Assembly: GCA_947471745.1 (NCBI GenBank)
Contig: CANJKZ010000084.1
Location: 5,138,501-5,202,500 of the forward strand
Source of the DNA: Closterium sp. Naga37s-1
Lineage: Eukaryota; Streptophyta; Zygnematophyceae; Desmidiales; Closteriaceae
DNA: 64,000 bases
Reading direction: 5' to 3'
The notes beneath the pieces are model-generated. The model was not told where the DNA came from and did not search any database. It saw only the letters and a program-made list of their open reading frames with translations. Position numbers and translations under genes: made by a program. Numbering within the stretch: the stretch's first letter is position 1; every line of letters begins with the position of its first letter. Below are positions 33,072 through 45,000 of the stretch, one piece after another.

Positions 33072-34970
33072 GGTCGGCTTCATGCGACCTTTGCGTGGTG
33101 GAGTTCATGGTGCCCCTGCAGCCTTGTCCTCTCCGTCATCGCCAAGGGCTACTGGCTGCCATGGAGCCACGGCCCACCACAGCCCTTCCACGATCGCAAC
33201 CATGTCGGGGCGAACACGCATGCCACGTTCATACGTACCGCCATCCAAGAACTCATAGAGACCGGAGCAGCAGTCCCGATGCCCGCAACGGAGCTTACGT
33301 GCATAAGTCCACTAAACGTGGTCGAGCAAAAAGACAAATGCAGACTCATTCTTGACCTGAGGAAAGTCAATGCCAACTTGATTGTCCCCAAGTTCAAGTA
33401 CGAGGGGCTCACCCGTGTGGCCGACCTGGCACGCGTTGGGGACTGGATGTTTTCCATCGACCTCAAGTCTGGATACCACCACATCGACATCCACCCATCA
33501 TGGTGGAAGTTCCTTGGCTTCGAATTCGTTAAGCGCACATACGCATTCCGTTCACTGCCATTTGGCCTCGCGGCAGCTCCATTCGTTTTCACGCAGCTGA
33601 TCAAACAGCTAGCTTGGCATTGGCGAGAAGAAGGCATCCAAGTCATACCTTACGTGGATGACATTTTATTTCTATGTCACTCGAAAGCCCATGCGCAAGC
33701 AATCTGCCAACGGGTGTTATTGGACCTTAAAGAGGCAGGTTTTGTGATAAACGCGAAGAAATCACAGCTGTCACCATCACAACGCCTCCGATTCTTGGGT
33801 GTAGAAATTGAGACAGACACCGGCCGATTCTCCATCGGTCCCGACCGACGAGCCTCGCTACATTCAACCATCAAGAACCTCTTGAGCGCAAGCAATGCGT
33901 GCCGACCAGTCCCGGTCTGCCACATGGCCAGAATCACAGGCATGCTCGCATCAATGGGTGTCGCACTCGGCGCGACCGCTCGTGCATTCAGCCACGCCAT
34001 GTTACAAGTGATCAACAATGCACCGTCATGGAAAAGCAGTGTGGTCATTCCCTCATCCGCAGCAGCGGAGCTACACTTTTGGCTTGAGGAGTTTGACCGG
34101 TTCAACGGTGCACCTTTTCACGTCCGAAACAGCTACGATGCAGTAATCCATGTGGATGCCAGCTCTCACGGTTGGGGCGCCACTCTGACCACATTCTCTG
34201 GTGGCCGTGAAGAAGCTAGCACAACCATGTCAGAGCCGCTACGAGCAACGTCTAGCACGCGGCGGGAGATCGAAGGCGTCCTTTGGGCGCTCCAAACGTA
34301 CGCCAACAAGATCAAGCAGAAACACGTTCTCGTGCGTGTGGACAACCAGGGCGTATTCTTCATCCTTCGCAAAGGCGGCTCTCGTAGCCCCGACCTCACA
34401 ACGACCTGCAAGAGCATCATCCGTACATGCATGGAGCTTGGCACGCGCTTGATCATCGAATGGATTCCGCGCGAGCTCAACTCACACGCCGACGAGCTTT
34501 CAAAAATGGTCGACCACGATGATTACGCATTGAAAACGCCATGGTTCCGCATCTTGGAACGTCGTTGGGGTCCCCACTCCATCGACCTCTTTGCCAACTC
34601 CCGCAACACCCAACTGTCGCGCTTCTGCACAAAGATTCCCCACCCGGAAGCCATCGCAGTTGACGCGTTCTCGATCGCATGGACATCCGAAAACAACTTC
34701 GCTTTTCCCCCACCACAACTGGTCCCAGCTGTCCTACACCATGCACAACGCACCCATGCATCACTTACGTTGATAGTACCGCACTGGCCAGGCGCAAGTT
34801 GGTGGCCACTTTTGCAGCCCTTCCCATGCACTTGGGCCCCACACATCCACGCGCACATCCCTCTGACACACGAAAGCCAATGCCTAGATGTAGGGTCCCA
34901 TTCCACTGCCTTCTTGGGCACGGGACTACCGCACAGCCCAATCATTGCACTGCGAGTGGTTTTTGACTAA
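33072..34970 (+). CDS. RT-RNase H of element H
   Basis: Reverse transcriptase and RNase H of the DIRS/Ngaro type, about 630 codons. The frame is open from 33072, though the first ATG is 33279. Family sequence already occurs upstream of that ATG (AKGYWLPW and TAIQELIETGAAVPM), so translation probably begins earlier or by fusion. RT motifs: CRLILDLRKVN, DLKSGYHHIDIHP, LPFGLAAAPFVFTQ, YVDDILFL (about residue 193) and LGVEIETDTGRF. RNase H: HVDASSHGWGATL (about residue 360), a TRREIEGVLWAL helix, VDNQGVFFIL and WIPRELNSHADELS. The C-terminal part (HSIDLFANSRNTQL and LIVPHWPGASWW) is typical of DIRS-type pol. No stop interrupts it, unlike its neighbours. Confidence 0.88.
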   Translation, partial: GRLHATFAWWSSWCPCSLVLSVIAKGYWLPWSHGPPQPFHDRNHVGANTHATFIRTAIQELIETGAAVPMPATELTCISPLNVVEQKDKCRLILDLRKVNANLIVPKFKYEGLTRVADLARVGDWMFSIDLKSGYHHIDIHPSWWKFLGFEFVKRTYAFRSLPFGLAAAPFVFTQLIKQLAWHWREEGIQVIPYVDDILFLCHSKAHAQAICQRVLLDLKEAGFVINAKKSQLSPSQRLRFLGVEIETDTGRFSIGPDRRASLHSTIKNLLSASNACRPVPVCHMARITGMLASMGVALGATARAFSHAMLQVINNAPSWKSSVVIPSSAAAELHFWLEEFDRFNGAPFHVRNSYDAVIHVDASSHGWGATLTTFSGGREEASTTMSEPLRATSSTRREIEGVLWALQTYANKIKQKHVLVRVDNQGVFFILRKGGSRSPDLTTTCKSIIRTCMELGTRLIIEWIPRELNSHADELSKMVDHDDYALKTPWFRILERRWGPHSIDLFANSRNTQLSRFCTKIPHPEAIAVDAFSIAWTSENNFAFPPPQLVPAVLHHAQRTHASLTLIVPHWPGASWWPLLQPFPCTWAPHIHAHIPLTHESQCLDVGSHSTAFLGTGLPHSPIIALRVVFD

Positions 34971-34980
34971 TTCATAGTGT

Positions 34981-36032
34981 ATGCGCCTGTGTTCAGATTT
35001 GCTCCCGAAGCTACACGACCAACTGATTAACATGCTCGCACAATCCCGCGCTGACTCTACGATCCGGACATACGAACCATACTGGGCCAAGTTTCGAGCC
35101 TTTTGCACAAAAGCGCATCTTCCCTTTCTTCCAGCTTCTGACATGACCCTCGCACTATACCTGGTACACGCAATCCGACGCAAAGCCACCCTGTCTGTAG
35201 TGCAGATGACGTGCTCGGCAGTCAGCTTCGCCCATCGCATGACTGGGAGCAAATGCCCGACAATCGGGCCATTCACCACCCAAACGCGTGACTGTGCAAA
35301 ACGACATTGCCCTCGCCCTACTCGTCCGAAGGAACCCGTATCGATCCAACAAGTCTGAGACATGGCCGAAAGTTACCTGCAGTCCGACGACCCTGCGGAA
35401 TTCCAGAAATGGTTAATCCCCATCCTCATGTATTCGGGATTTCTGCGATACTCCGACCTAGTGGCCATAAAGTGGCAAGACATTCAATTCGACGAAGAGG
35501 TCATGTGGATCCTAATACCACACTCCAAGACTGATCAGGCCGGTCATGGCACATGGATTCCCATTGCAGCAACAGCGGAACCCTGTTGCCCAGTGCGCTG
35601 TACCCGACGCTTCATCAAACTCGCCGGCTATGGCCCTCAGTCAGAAGGACCGTTGATTCGCGTCTTCGGCCATGCTTCAACTAGCAAAGGTCAGGCGAGG
35701 CCACCTTCATACACTACAATCCGCAACTGGTGCAAGGAAGCCTTCGCAAAGGTTGGCCTTGGCGAGCTGCAGCTCGGCAATCACTCTTTCCGAAAGGCGC
35801 AGCTACAGTAGCAGCCAACACTGGAGTGCCAGACATAGTCTTCAAACGGCTGAGCAGATGGCGAAGCGACACAGCAAAGGAAATGTATGTCACGCCATAC
35901 ATCGAGCCTCTCATCAAACCCTCCCGCAACCTACAAGATCCGACGCATGCGGTGACTTCGGCACAACACACAGAGGCACTTGTACGTAACCGGAGGCCCC
36001 CGCTGCCTATGTCTCAGAGACCCCATTTGTAA
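34981..36032 (+). pseudogene. Tyrosine recombinase of H, broken
   Basis: Integrase of the lambda/XerD superfamily in place of DDE integrase. The SAM-like N-terminal part (SRADSTIRTYEPYWAKF) and catalytic region are recognisable: box I YSGFLRYSDLVAIKWQDI, and box II HSFRKG followed after a frame change by AATVAANTG, LSRWRSDT and the Tyr in KEMYVTP. Two lesions: an in-frame TGA at 35356-35358 (after VSIQQV), and a one-base deletion near 35795-35797 in the run after CGAAAGG, which puts the H-x-x-R box and the catalytic Tyr in different frames. Overlaps B1 at its 3' end. Confidence 0.85.
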
Positions 36033-36437
36033 TGAGAACGATGCCAATTGATAAGAATAAGAACACAAGCTTTCTCAATATTATAATTTTTAAACACACA
36101 TAGTTTTTTTCAAAATTGTGTATTGTGAAAGCGAAGCTGGTTGTATTGCATAATTAGCATTGCGAAGCGCGCTAAACGCCCTTCTCCAACTACAAAAACC
36201 GTGGGTTGGAGCTCATTTCCTCCACCCACGTTTCTCTATTTTCAAACGGCTCACTCAACCTTCCCACCACCCACCCCAGCGTAAACCGTTTTGCGCATGC
36301 CACTTGGATAGGGTATATGGTAGCTAGTGATATGAGCATGCACTAGCTTGTGTTCAATTGTGATGCAAATGTTGTAAACACCCATTTGTAATGAGAACGA
36401 TGCCAATTGATAAGAATAAGAATGCAAGCTTTCTCAA
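36022..36437 (+). repeat. Right B1-A2-B2 repeat block of H
   Basis: Two 57-bp B copies (36022-36078, 36381-36437) differ by about two bases (AACACAAG versus AATGCAAG). They enclose the A2 copy (36079 onward). The second B copy ends exactly where the LTR sequence resumes. Confidence 0.88.
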
Positions 36438-36772
36438 TGTAAGCACTAGAACATTTTGACAAGCGGTACTCGCCAAGTTCGTAGAGAACGAGGGGAGGTG
36501 AAGACCTGACAGTGAGCCGGATGGAACTGCCGGACACGGGAGAACAGTGGAGGAACGGGCAAGAACCGGGCCCCTTGAAGGGTCACCCAGTCTGACCGGA
36601 ACAGGTGTAGGGAGTGGAGTGAGGGTGGTACTGTTGCAAAAGAAACTGCACAAGCACCTGAGTCAAGTGTGAAGGTGTGCAAGGCCTCAGCAGGCGCAAC
36701 ACCAGGGAGAGCAGACTCACTAGCACCTAGAGCAGCAGCCTCTATACCTAGGTCGGGCGGCACACATAGGTA

Positions 36773-39700
36773 CCGTCATCGCCCGGATAGTAGACAGTGT
36801 TGAATAGTAGACAGGGGTTGTCTATTATTCGGGTGTCTCTTATAAACAGGCTAGCCTCATTATAAGACACCTATTTGTGTGTACGAGTTAAGACATATAT
36901 GTCTTATAATCAGAGCAGGGGTTGGGGGTTTTCTTATAAACAGGGGGTGTCTTCTAAACGAACATTAGTTACTTTAGGGGGGTACATGCATACATCTATG
37001 AATCTCTACTTCTACCTAGCCCAACTCACTCACGGCATCCTCACCTGTACTAACAGCAGGCTCCCTAACACCCAGGTCTGGCACTCGCCAGGCATGCCTA
37101 GCCGTCTCCCTAGGCTCGATCATGCAGTCAGCCTCAGCCGCCGCTCTGCGGTATTTGGGGGTCTCCTAGTACAACACATCCAGGCCGGTTGCCACTGCCA
37201 CCTCCCTCACGCCCTCCGCCTGCATCTCCTCCTCCTCCTCCTCCTCCTCTGGAGCCTGCCCAAGCAGGCGCGTGTTGTCGCCCGTGGTTCCCCTGAGGCA
37301 CATGTCCTCGGAGACATCGGTGGTGCTCCTGGCGCGCAGGTGAGACATCACCAGGTGGTTCTCCGTCCCATCCAGCTTGCTTGAAATCCCACAGTGGCGG
37401 AACGCTTCAATGATGACCTTCTTGGGGACTTGATCCCATGCCTCCGCGATCCACTGCAGCACCACGGGGTGCGGAGGCCGCCGCAGGTTCCCTGCGAGTG
37501 GGACAAAGGCAGGGGTAGCGAGCCGTTAGAGTCATGGAAAGAAAACAGCGCAGAAGTTTAATTCAAAAGGCTACTCACCCGCCTTCGTCTTCAGGTGAAT
37601 CCCTTCACGCATGAACCACCTGGCATAACGCGCTCGCACAGCAGCCTTGAAGCACCGGTTGATGGAGACGTCAAGGGGTTGAATCTGGCTCGTGCAACCC
37701 GCTGGGATCATTGCAGGGGTGATGCTGTGCGTGCGGTAAGCTTGAAGCATGGCCTGGGTGATGTGGCCGTGGTAGGAGTCCAACACCAGCATCGCACGCC
37801 TCGCGTTCTGGCCGCGCTGGGGGTTCAGATGGGGCAGCACCTCCTTGGTCAGCCAGGTCTGCACGTCGCTCTCGTCCATCTAGCCGTTGTCCTGTGCTTG
37901 GCATACGATTCCTGCCAGGCACATAGGGGATAGACGAGCGTCAGCCAAGGAGGGCAAGCTCATCAGACTTACGGCTCCCAAATTCCTTGAGCTTACCTTC
38001 CGAAATCTCACAGTTGGGCACGTTCTTCAGCTTGAACCAAACCCACGGGCGCAGCTTCTCCTTGGATGCGGTGCACGCGAGCATCACCGTGAGCCGAGTC
38101 TTTTAGTATCCTGCACTGCGGATTGGGACCGAGCGCGCGCCACGGTGCTCGATCGTCCTCTCGGCTGGCATCTCAACGAAGAGGGGCGTCTGGTCCGCAT
38201 TGATGATGCGGGCCAGGTCGATGTTGTGCCGCGCCCTCTTGATGCGCATGAACTTCCAGAACAACTCGCAGTCCTTAGCGCACTCTGCAAAGGGAACACA
38301 CGCCATGACAGGAGGGGATGGTTAGAAACAAAGGGCGAGGAACATGAAGTCAAGAATTGAGCGCGAATTCAAGGCCTTTACCACTCACCAGCCGATAACC
38401 GTTGGCCGACCTTGGTTTTCACACGCATGACCAGGTTCCAGCGGTCACGGAAACGCTGGCTCCAGTGAGAGCTCGCGTTCCAGTTCTTGCCGGGGTGGTG
38501 TTTCTTCATCCACCTCGCGGCTCCACTTCTGGGTGTCTTTCACCGAGATCGCCACCCCGCAGACGTAGCGGTACAACGCCGCCTCCATGTCGGGGTAGTG
38601 TGCGTGGCGCCCCCCCCCCCCCCCCCCCCCCCCCTGCATCCGCTTGCGGCAGTTCGCCGCTCCCTTGTAGACGCCCGCAGCCGCCTCCGCACACCAACGT
38701 CTGATGCAGGTGATGGATGCGGTAGATTCCAAGGCTGTCTTCTTCAAGGAGCCGAGCTCGTGGTAGCGGCGCGCCCACTTGAGCTTCTCGCGTACGGTCC
38801 ATCCGCGTCGCCTTTTCTTACTGTCCTTGCTGCGAGGGGAAGGTGGACGGGAGTTGGGATTATGGAGGGTGGGGTCTTTCGGCTTCGCCTTCTTAGGGAA
38901 TGAAGGAATTGGGCTTGCAGCCTCCGCGTAGTCATCGTCGCTGCCGAACTCCTCGTTGACCACGATGTCGTCCTTGTTTGGCATTTTCATCTTCTTCTTA
39001 GCAGCACCCGTGCTGGATCCGGGGTCGCCGTCATTCTTCCGCTTCTTGATGCTTGTGCGGCGACGAACGGTGGCCTTAGCAGGGGCTTCCGCGACCTTGC
39101 TTTTCCCCTTGTCTGCAGCAGTGATGCGCGGTTGACGCTCCTCCCCCGGACTGTCGTCATCAGAGAGCACCACGCAGGCACGCTTCCGGTTGGATTGTAG
39201 GCGATGACGCAACCTCCGCTTAAGAAGCAGAACATCGTCGTCACCCGTGATGTTCCACGGGTCGTCATCGGAGTTTTCTCCGTCAAATAAGACAGCACCA
39301 GCACCTCCCTCCGCAGCATCCGTATCCGCCTCCGCCACAGCATCCGCATCCGCATCCGCAATTGCGGCCACATCCGCGGGCGCAACAGCATCGGCATCCG
39401 CTTCCGCCTCCTCTTCCGTCCTCGCTTCCGCATCCGCCTCGTCATCAGCCTCCGCATTCGCATCCATCGTCGCTCCCTTTGCACGCGCCGTTGCCTCCGC
39501 GTGCTCACCATCAGCATCGACACCCTCGTCGTTGTCCGAATCACCAGCCCGCCACTTTTCCACTTCGTCCTCACTCCCAACCGGCCGATTCCACCAGTCG
39601 TCCTCGTCGATTCGGCAGGAGCTATTTCATCCCCCGAAGCACTGTCGTCGTGGCCGTTCTCCGGCCAATCCTCCTCATCGTCGTCGCCGTGTTCTTTGTC

Positions 39701-40402
39701 GCCGTCGTCCCTGTCACAGCTCGCACCGAAGGCGGCAGTAGATGTTCCTGCCTTGCGCGTATTCTTTGACATGGCTACACGGATGTCATCAACGGGCGAG
39801 TTAATTCGCCCGTAGTTATTCACCTGCACGTGAGGGCGAGGTGAGGACGTGCCTACGGGGACTTTGCTGTGCATGGTTACGGTAAGCCTGCCGAGAGCAA
39901 AGGTTGATTTGAGATCCCAAACTCCTTGAGCACCAAATGAAGCTCAAGCCCGACTACCCCCCCCCTCCAGCCAGAGTGCCCCTTCCAAAGGTGCCGAGCC
40001 GCTCCTCTACGAGGAATCTCCTCGTAGAGGACAGCCCTCACGCTGTCATCGTGCTTCCAGCAGCGTTCTGGAAGCATCCATGCGCTGCTGGCAGCAAAAC
40101 GACGCTGGCAGCATCATTAGATGCTGCCAGCACGGAGGGATGTTGCCAGCAGTGGCAGCTTTGCTGCATCCCTCACGTGGCAAGTGGGGGCGCTGCATGC
40201 ATCACCACCGAGGTCGTCCTGTTTCGATGAATCTGGCCCCTGGGTGGTTTCTACACACTTTGCAAATGTTACAGAGTACTTATATTTTTTTCCATTCATA
40301 AGACTTATAAGACACCCTAAACCATCCCAAATACAAGATTACCCAACATTTTGAGTAGTGTACGAGATAAAACATATATGTCTACTATCAGGGCAATGAC
40401 GG
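36773..40402 (-). mobile_element. pogo-like (Tc1/mariner superfamily) DNA transposon P
   Basis: 3.6 kb with 24-bp terminal inverted repeats that begin CCGTCAT and end GATAGTAGACA (36773-36796 and 40379-40402; about two mismatches), flanked by TA on each side (36771-36772, 40403-40404). The homologous uninterrupted site in F (about 46490) reads AGGTAAGAGTCACC, so the insertion into E gag can be seen base by base. Both ends also have subterminal ACATATATGT palindromes and TATAAGACACC-type repeats. The transposase on the minus strand belongs to the pogo/Tigger/CENP-B group but is decayed. Confidence 0.92.
37166..39874 (-). pseudogene. pogo-type transposase of P, inactivated
   Basis: DDE transposase related to pogo/Tigger. 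The amino end is very acidic (runs of Asp/Ala/Glu) with at least one frameshift near 39600. A CENP-B-type helix-turn-helix follows (GWTVREKLKWARRYHELGS, ALESTASITCIRRWC), then HTH_CENPB-like sequence with a poly-Gly insertion at the C run 38610-38634. Next come NADQTPLFVEMP (first catalytic Asp), an in-frame TAA at 38103-38105, KTRLTVMLACTAS, a likely intron (about 37917-37995), and an in-frame TAG at 37880-37882 where Trp is expected before MDESDVQTWL. MLVLDSYHGH (second Asp) and PAGCTSQIQPLDVSINRCFK close the catalytic domain. A further frame change near 38450-38480 separates the DNA-binding part from the RWNLVMRVKTKVG segment. Confidence 0.82.
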
Positions 40403-42061
40403 TAACAGTCACCCTCAGCACTAACAGACAAGGCATACATGGCAGCAAGGATAGCATCATAGTCAAGAGCAAAGATATCAACTCCAGACCTAAGCAACTC
40501 TAGCCAGCGGGGGCGCTCAGCCTCATCGCCAAACTCTGCGCGCCAAGCGTCGTCAAGGCGTGAGAAGCAGCTGTGTTGTGTGTGAAACTTCTCGTATGTT
40601 TGACCAGCGCGGTCACCTGTGCGAATGACATACGGGCAGTGAACACTACCCCCAGATGCCCCACGCTGAGCAAACCACTCACGAAGTTGCTGGGGCGTAG
40701 GGGTCTCGCTCCGACGCTGCTGCTGCTGCCTCTGGCCACCGCCAGAACCTCCCCTCTGAGCAGCTCCACCCCGACCGCCACCACTGCCGCCTCCACCATT
40801 CCCACTGCCGCCACCACCGCCACCCCCACCGCTACCACCACCGCCACCACCGAAGCCCCCACTCCCGCCACCACTCCCACCGCTGCCACCACTTCCGCCA
40901 CCTCGACTACCTCCACTGCCTCCACCACCACCACCCCCGCTCCCACCGCCACCACTCTTGCCACCCTTGCCCTTGCTGCTATGGCGCTTCCCACTAAGAG
41001 TAGAAGAAGTCCCGACATCCTCAGTACCAAGGATGTCAACAGCAGCAGAAGAAGCGTAGGAGGGGGCAAGGGGGTAGGGGGAACACCCCTCAAAGAAGGG
41101 TGTGCGAGGAGTGCCACAAGCAGCACCTATAGCGACTACGCTAGTCTCAGCTCCAAGGAGGTGCTTCTCGAGCAGGTCGAGAGTGAGGTCTGTGGGGTCA
41201 AGTGCGAGAAAGTGGTCCCTGACTGCGCGAAGAGAGTCAGGGAGGCGGGTGACTATGAACTAGAGAGTGATGTACATGGGGGGGGGGTGGGGGGGGTTGC
41301 TGTCTAGGAACTCGGCTGGGAGGGCAGCGCGGTAGCGAGTGTTGCTAGTGCAAAGGTGGGTAACGAGGTCCTTGACTGTGGCAAAGGCTGACAGCTCGGG
41401 AAACAGGTAGGGCAGTATAAGGCGGCCGAAAGCAGCAGTGGCAGGGGAAGAGTAACGAGCGACTACAGCGTCGTACAGGGCCTTAGCAGTCTTGTGCTGG
41501 CCAAAGTGAGCGTGTTCGGCTAACGGCAGGTGGTTGCGAACGGCTAAGTGAGAAGCAGCGTCACGGGTAAGCCACTGTGAGCGAGTCGCACTGTCAGCTG
41601 TGGCGGGAGGGGCGAGAGAGGCTCCAGACGTGTGGTCAAACAACGAAACGCTGTCTCTAGAATCGTTCAGTAGGTACAGCTGTAAGTCGTCGAGCCATGT
41701 ATCGAACATGATCAGACGGCCCTCATGATCAAAGGTGAGAACACTTAGAGAAGCCATAGCAGGCAGAGCAGGGTGGCGCGCGACCTGCAGGGCAGCACGC
41801 AGGCAGGGCGGCACGCGAGCACTAGGGAAGCGCGCAGGGCAGGGAGAGGCGGCGCACGGCAAGTCACCACACATTCTGAGCTCAAGCAAATGGCCACAAG
41901 GCCAGTTCACATGCAGAGTTATATAAAAGAGAACAAAAAGTAGAGTGATCATACCCTAGCAAGTGTAAGCATGCAGGTTTATATATAGATCACAGTACAA
42001 GCAAAGTCACGTAGTGAGCAAGTGAGGCAAAGTAGTCACAAGGCCTAAAACAGTACAGAAA

Positions 42062-45000
42062 CGCTGATGATCACCAGACAGAAGTGCCTTGGTGAATATA
42101 TCAGCAGTGTTGGCCCTAGTGGCTATGTAAGCAAGACGAAGCTGACCACGCTGTTGCAGCTCTCAAGCAAGGAAGTAACGCAGAGCGATGTGCTTCGTTC
42201 TGTGCTCCAGTCTGTGCTCCTGACACAAGGCAATCATGGCCTTGTTGTCTACGTACAGAACTGGAGAAGAACGAGGCTGCTCTCCCAAGTCGGTCAGCAA
42301 GTAGGTGAGCCAGCGTAACTCCTGTGCAGCCATGGCCCTTGCGTAGATCTCAGCTTCATAACTGAAACTGAGAACAGAAGACGAGCGGGTAGACCGCCAA
42401 GAAACAAAGCCGGAGCCAAGGCTGAAAGTGTAACCCTGTGACGACCGCTGCGTAGCCAAGTCGTCAACCCAAGAAGCGTCTGCATATCCAGTGAGGACAA
42501 CTGGACCCCGTCCTCCAAGCACGAGCCCCATGCCCGATGTACTGCAAAAGTAGCGCAACACCCTCTTAGCGGCCTCCCAGTGCTCTGGTCGGTGTCTCCC
42601 GGGCGCAACGTAGCGGGCCAGGATGCTAAGAGGCTAGGCAAGGTCAGGTCGAGTGCAAGTGTGTCTCTTCTGCAGCTCCGACTTCACAAGGGCCAGTGCC
42701 TCAGTGTCAGCAGTGGCAAAGACCAAGTCGTCGACATACACGAGGACGTAGAACGGCGGCAGCGAAGTGTCGGTGCGCAGAAATAGCGACGGGTCAGCAG
42801 TCGAAGGAGCAAACCCAAGAGCCGCAAGCGTCGTCCTCAGTGTGTCGTGTCACTCGCGAGGCGCCTGGTGGAGACTGTAGACGGGTCGCTGGAGGCTCCA
42901 TTGGGTACCTGCAAGAAACGACGCAGTGAAGCCAGGTGGGCGGCGCAGCCAGATCTCCTCGTGCAAGCTGCCGTGTAAGAAATTTGTGCTGAAGTCAAGA
43001 GAGTGCAGCTCGTAGTCCCGTTGAGCGGCAACGTGCACCAGAACCCGAAGAGTGGTCATCTTTGGGGTGGGGGAGAAGGTTTGGAAGAAGTCAACTCCCT
43101 GTCGCTGACTGAAGCCTCGTGCAACGTAACGAGCCTTGAAGACATGCGGAGAACCCGGCGGCCGCTTCACCCTGAAAATCCACATGCCATTGACTCTATT
43201 CGCCCCAGAAGGGGGAACTGCGTCGACGTAGGTGTCTGTGGACTTCCGGAATGCCATCTCTGCATCCATGGCTGTCTGCCATTGAGAGGAGTAGGGACCC
43301 GTAATCGCCTCTGCGTAAGAGCGCGGGGTCGGGATATCTGGTGCATCCGGGTCTCCCTCAGGTGCAAGCAGCATGGCCACGAGATGAGGTACAGCAGCTG
43401 CAAGACACTCAAAATCCTCCTGCATGTCCTCAAGGACGTCTGTGCCAAGAGCACACTCACCCCCGACGGACGGAGGGCAGTCAGAATTAGACTCAGGAAC
43501 AAGACTAGTGGCGTAGTCGAAACGACAGGTGGCAGCAATGTCAACAAGCTCAGCAACTAGGGCAGATGCAGCAGTGGACTCAAACGACGGGTCAGAGACA
43601 ACAGTGGCTAGAAGACAAGGGACAGTAGGACTGGCAGCACAAGCTAAGTCAGACTCAAGGTCAGGAATGACAGGAAGAGAGGACGCAGGAGGAGGCAGCA
43701 GGGGAACTCGCAGTGGAACAGAGGAAGGACGAAGTGCCATAATGTGAGTGCCGGGGACAGGAGGGGGACGCAGACGAGGAACACGACGACCAGTGCGAAC
43801 AGCGCAAACAGGCGAGGCAGGACGAGACTCAGGCTCATGACGCTCTGTAAAAGAGTCTGTCTGCTTAGCGTAAGGAGAAGGAGCAGGCAGTGGGGAGTCC
43901 GGCTGTAACTGTGGCTACGACTGGTGAGGTGGTGGACTCAGTAAGCTAAGAGGAAGGCCAGTAGAAGACGGGAGACTAAGAACCGAGTGAGGTGGCGGCA
44001 GAGACGACGGTGGCGGCGGAACGAAAAACGGTCGCCGCTGCACAGTACCTCCAGCTCCAGTACCGCCAGCTCCAGCACCCCCACCGCCAACACCTCCAGC
44101 TCAAGGGTCTCCAGCTCCAGTGCCTCCAGCTCCAGGGTCTCCAGCTCCAACTCCTCCAGCTCCAGTGCCTCCAGCGCCAGGGTCACCAGCTCCAGAGTCT
44201 CCAGCTCAAGTGCCTCAAGCTCCAGCGCCTCCAGCGTTTGTGCCTCCAGCTCCGGCGCCATGGTCTCCAGCTCCACCTCCTCTAGCTCAAGCGCCACAAG
44301 CGCCAGTGCCTCCAGCTCCAGGGTCTCCAGCTCCAGCGCCTCCAACACCACCAGCCCCGGCAGCTCCAGTACCTCTAGTACGAGCACCTCCAGGACCAGC
44401 AGCTCCAGCACCTCCGGTACCTCCAGCTCCAGCAGTAACTCCTGCACCTCCAAGACTAACAGCTCCAGCACCTCTAGCTCCAGTGCCTCCAGCAGCAAAG
44501 CCTCCAGCTCTTGCGGCTCCACTCCGAAGGCGTGTGCGCTGAGCAAACCACTAGTGGAGCTGCTGCGGTGAGAGAGGCTCCCGCAAGGGAGACAATCCTA
44601 GCGAGGCACCCGCAGGACCTCCTGCAGACGCAGTACCCCTAAGCTCAGCACCCCCAGACTCCGCACCCTCAGACTCAGCACCCCCAGGCTCCAGACCCTC
44701 AGGCTCAGTACCCCCAGGCTCCGCACCCCCAGGCTCAGCACCCCCAGAGTCCGCACGTTCAGACTCAGCACCCCCAGGCTCCGCACCCTCTTGCTCAGCA
44801 CCCCCAGGCTCCGCACTCGCCGGCTCAGCACCCTCAGATGTAGCACCCCTAGGCGCAGCACCCCCAAACGCAGCACCACTAGCAGCACTTGAGTCTACAG
44901 CGACCTCGACAGGCACAGTCCCAGGGAGCGGGTCTACCAGAGACACACCAGAGGGAGCAGGACCCTGAGGGGGGAGGGGGTCTACCGGAGGGGGACCTTG

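Larger units (their letters stand above)
36463..41757 (-). pseudogene. Second gag (element E), split by transposon P
   Basis: Copia gag starting at ATG 41757 (MASLSVLTFDHEGRL), very close to the gag of F. Lesions: a nonsense codon at about 41257-41259 (MYITL then stop, where B has Tyr), frame changes around the G run 41278-41292, and the insertion of P at 36771-40404. After P the homology continues into the protease region (36770-36463; LDSGA is recognisable) and stops abruptly at the 3' LTR. RT and integrase are missing from this copy. Confidence 0.8.

Noticed and set aside
43987-44571. Ser-rich plus-strand frames opposite the F linker
   Set aside because: Antisense shadow of the Pro/Ala/Gly repeat linker of F pol.
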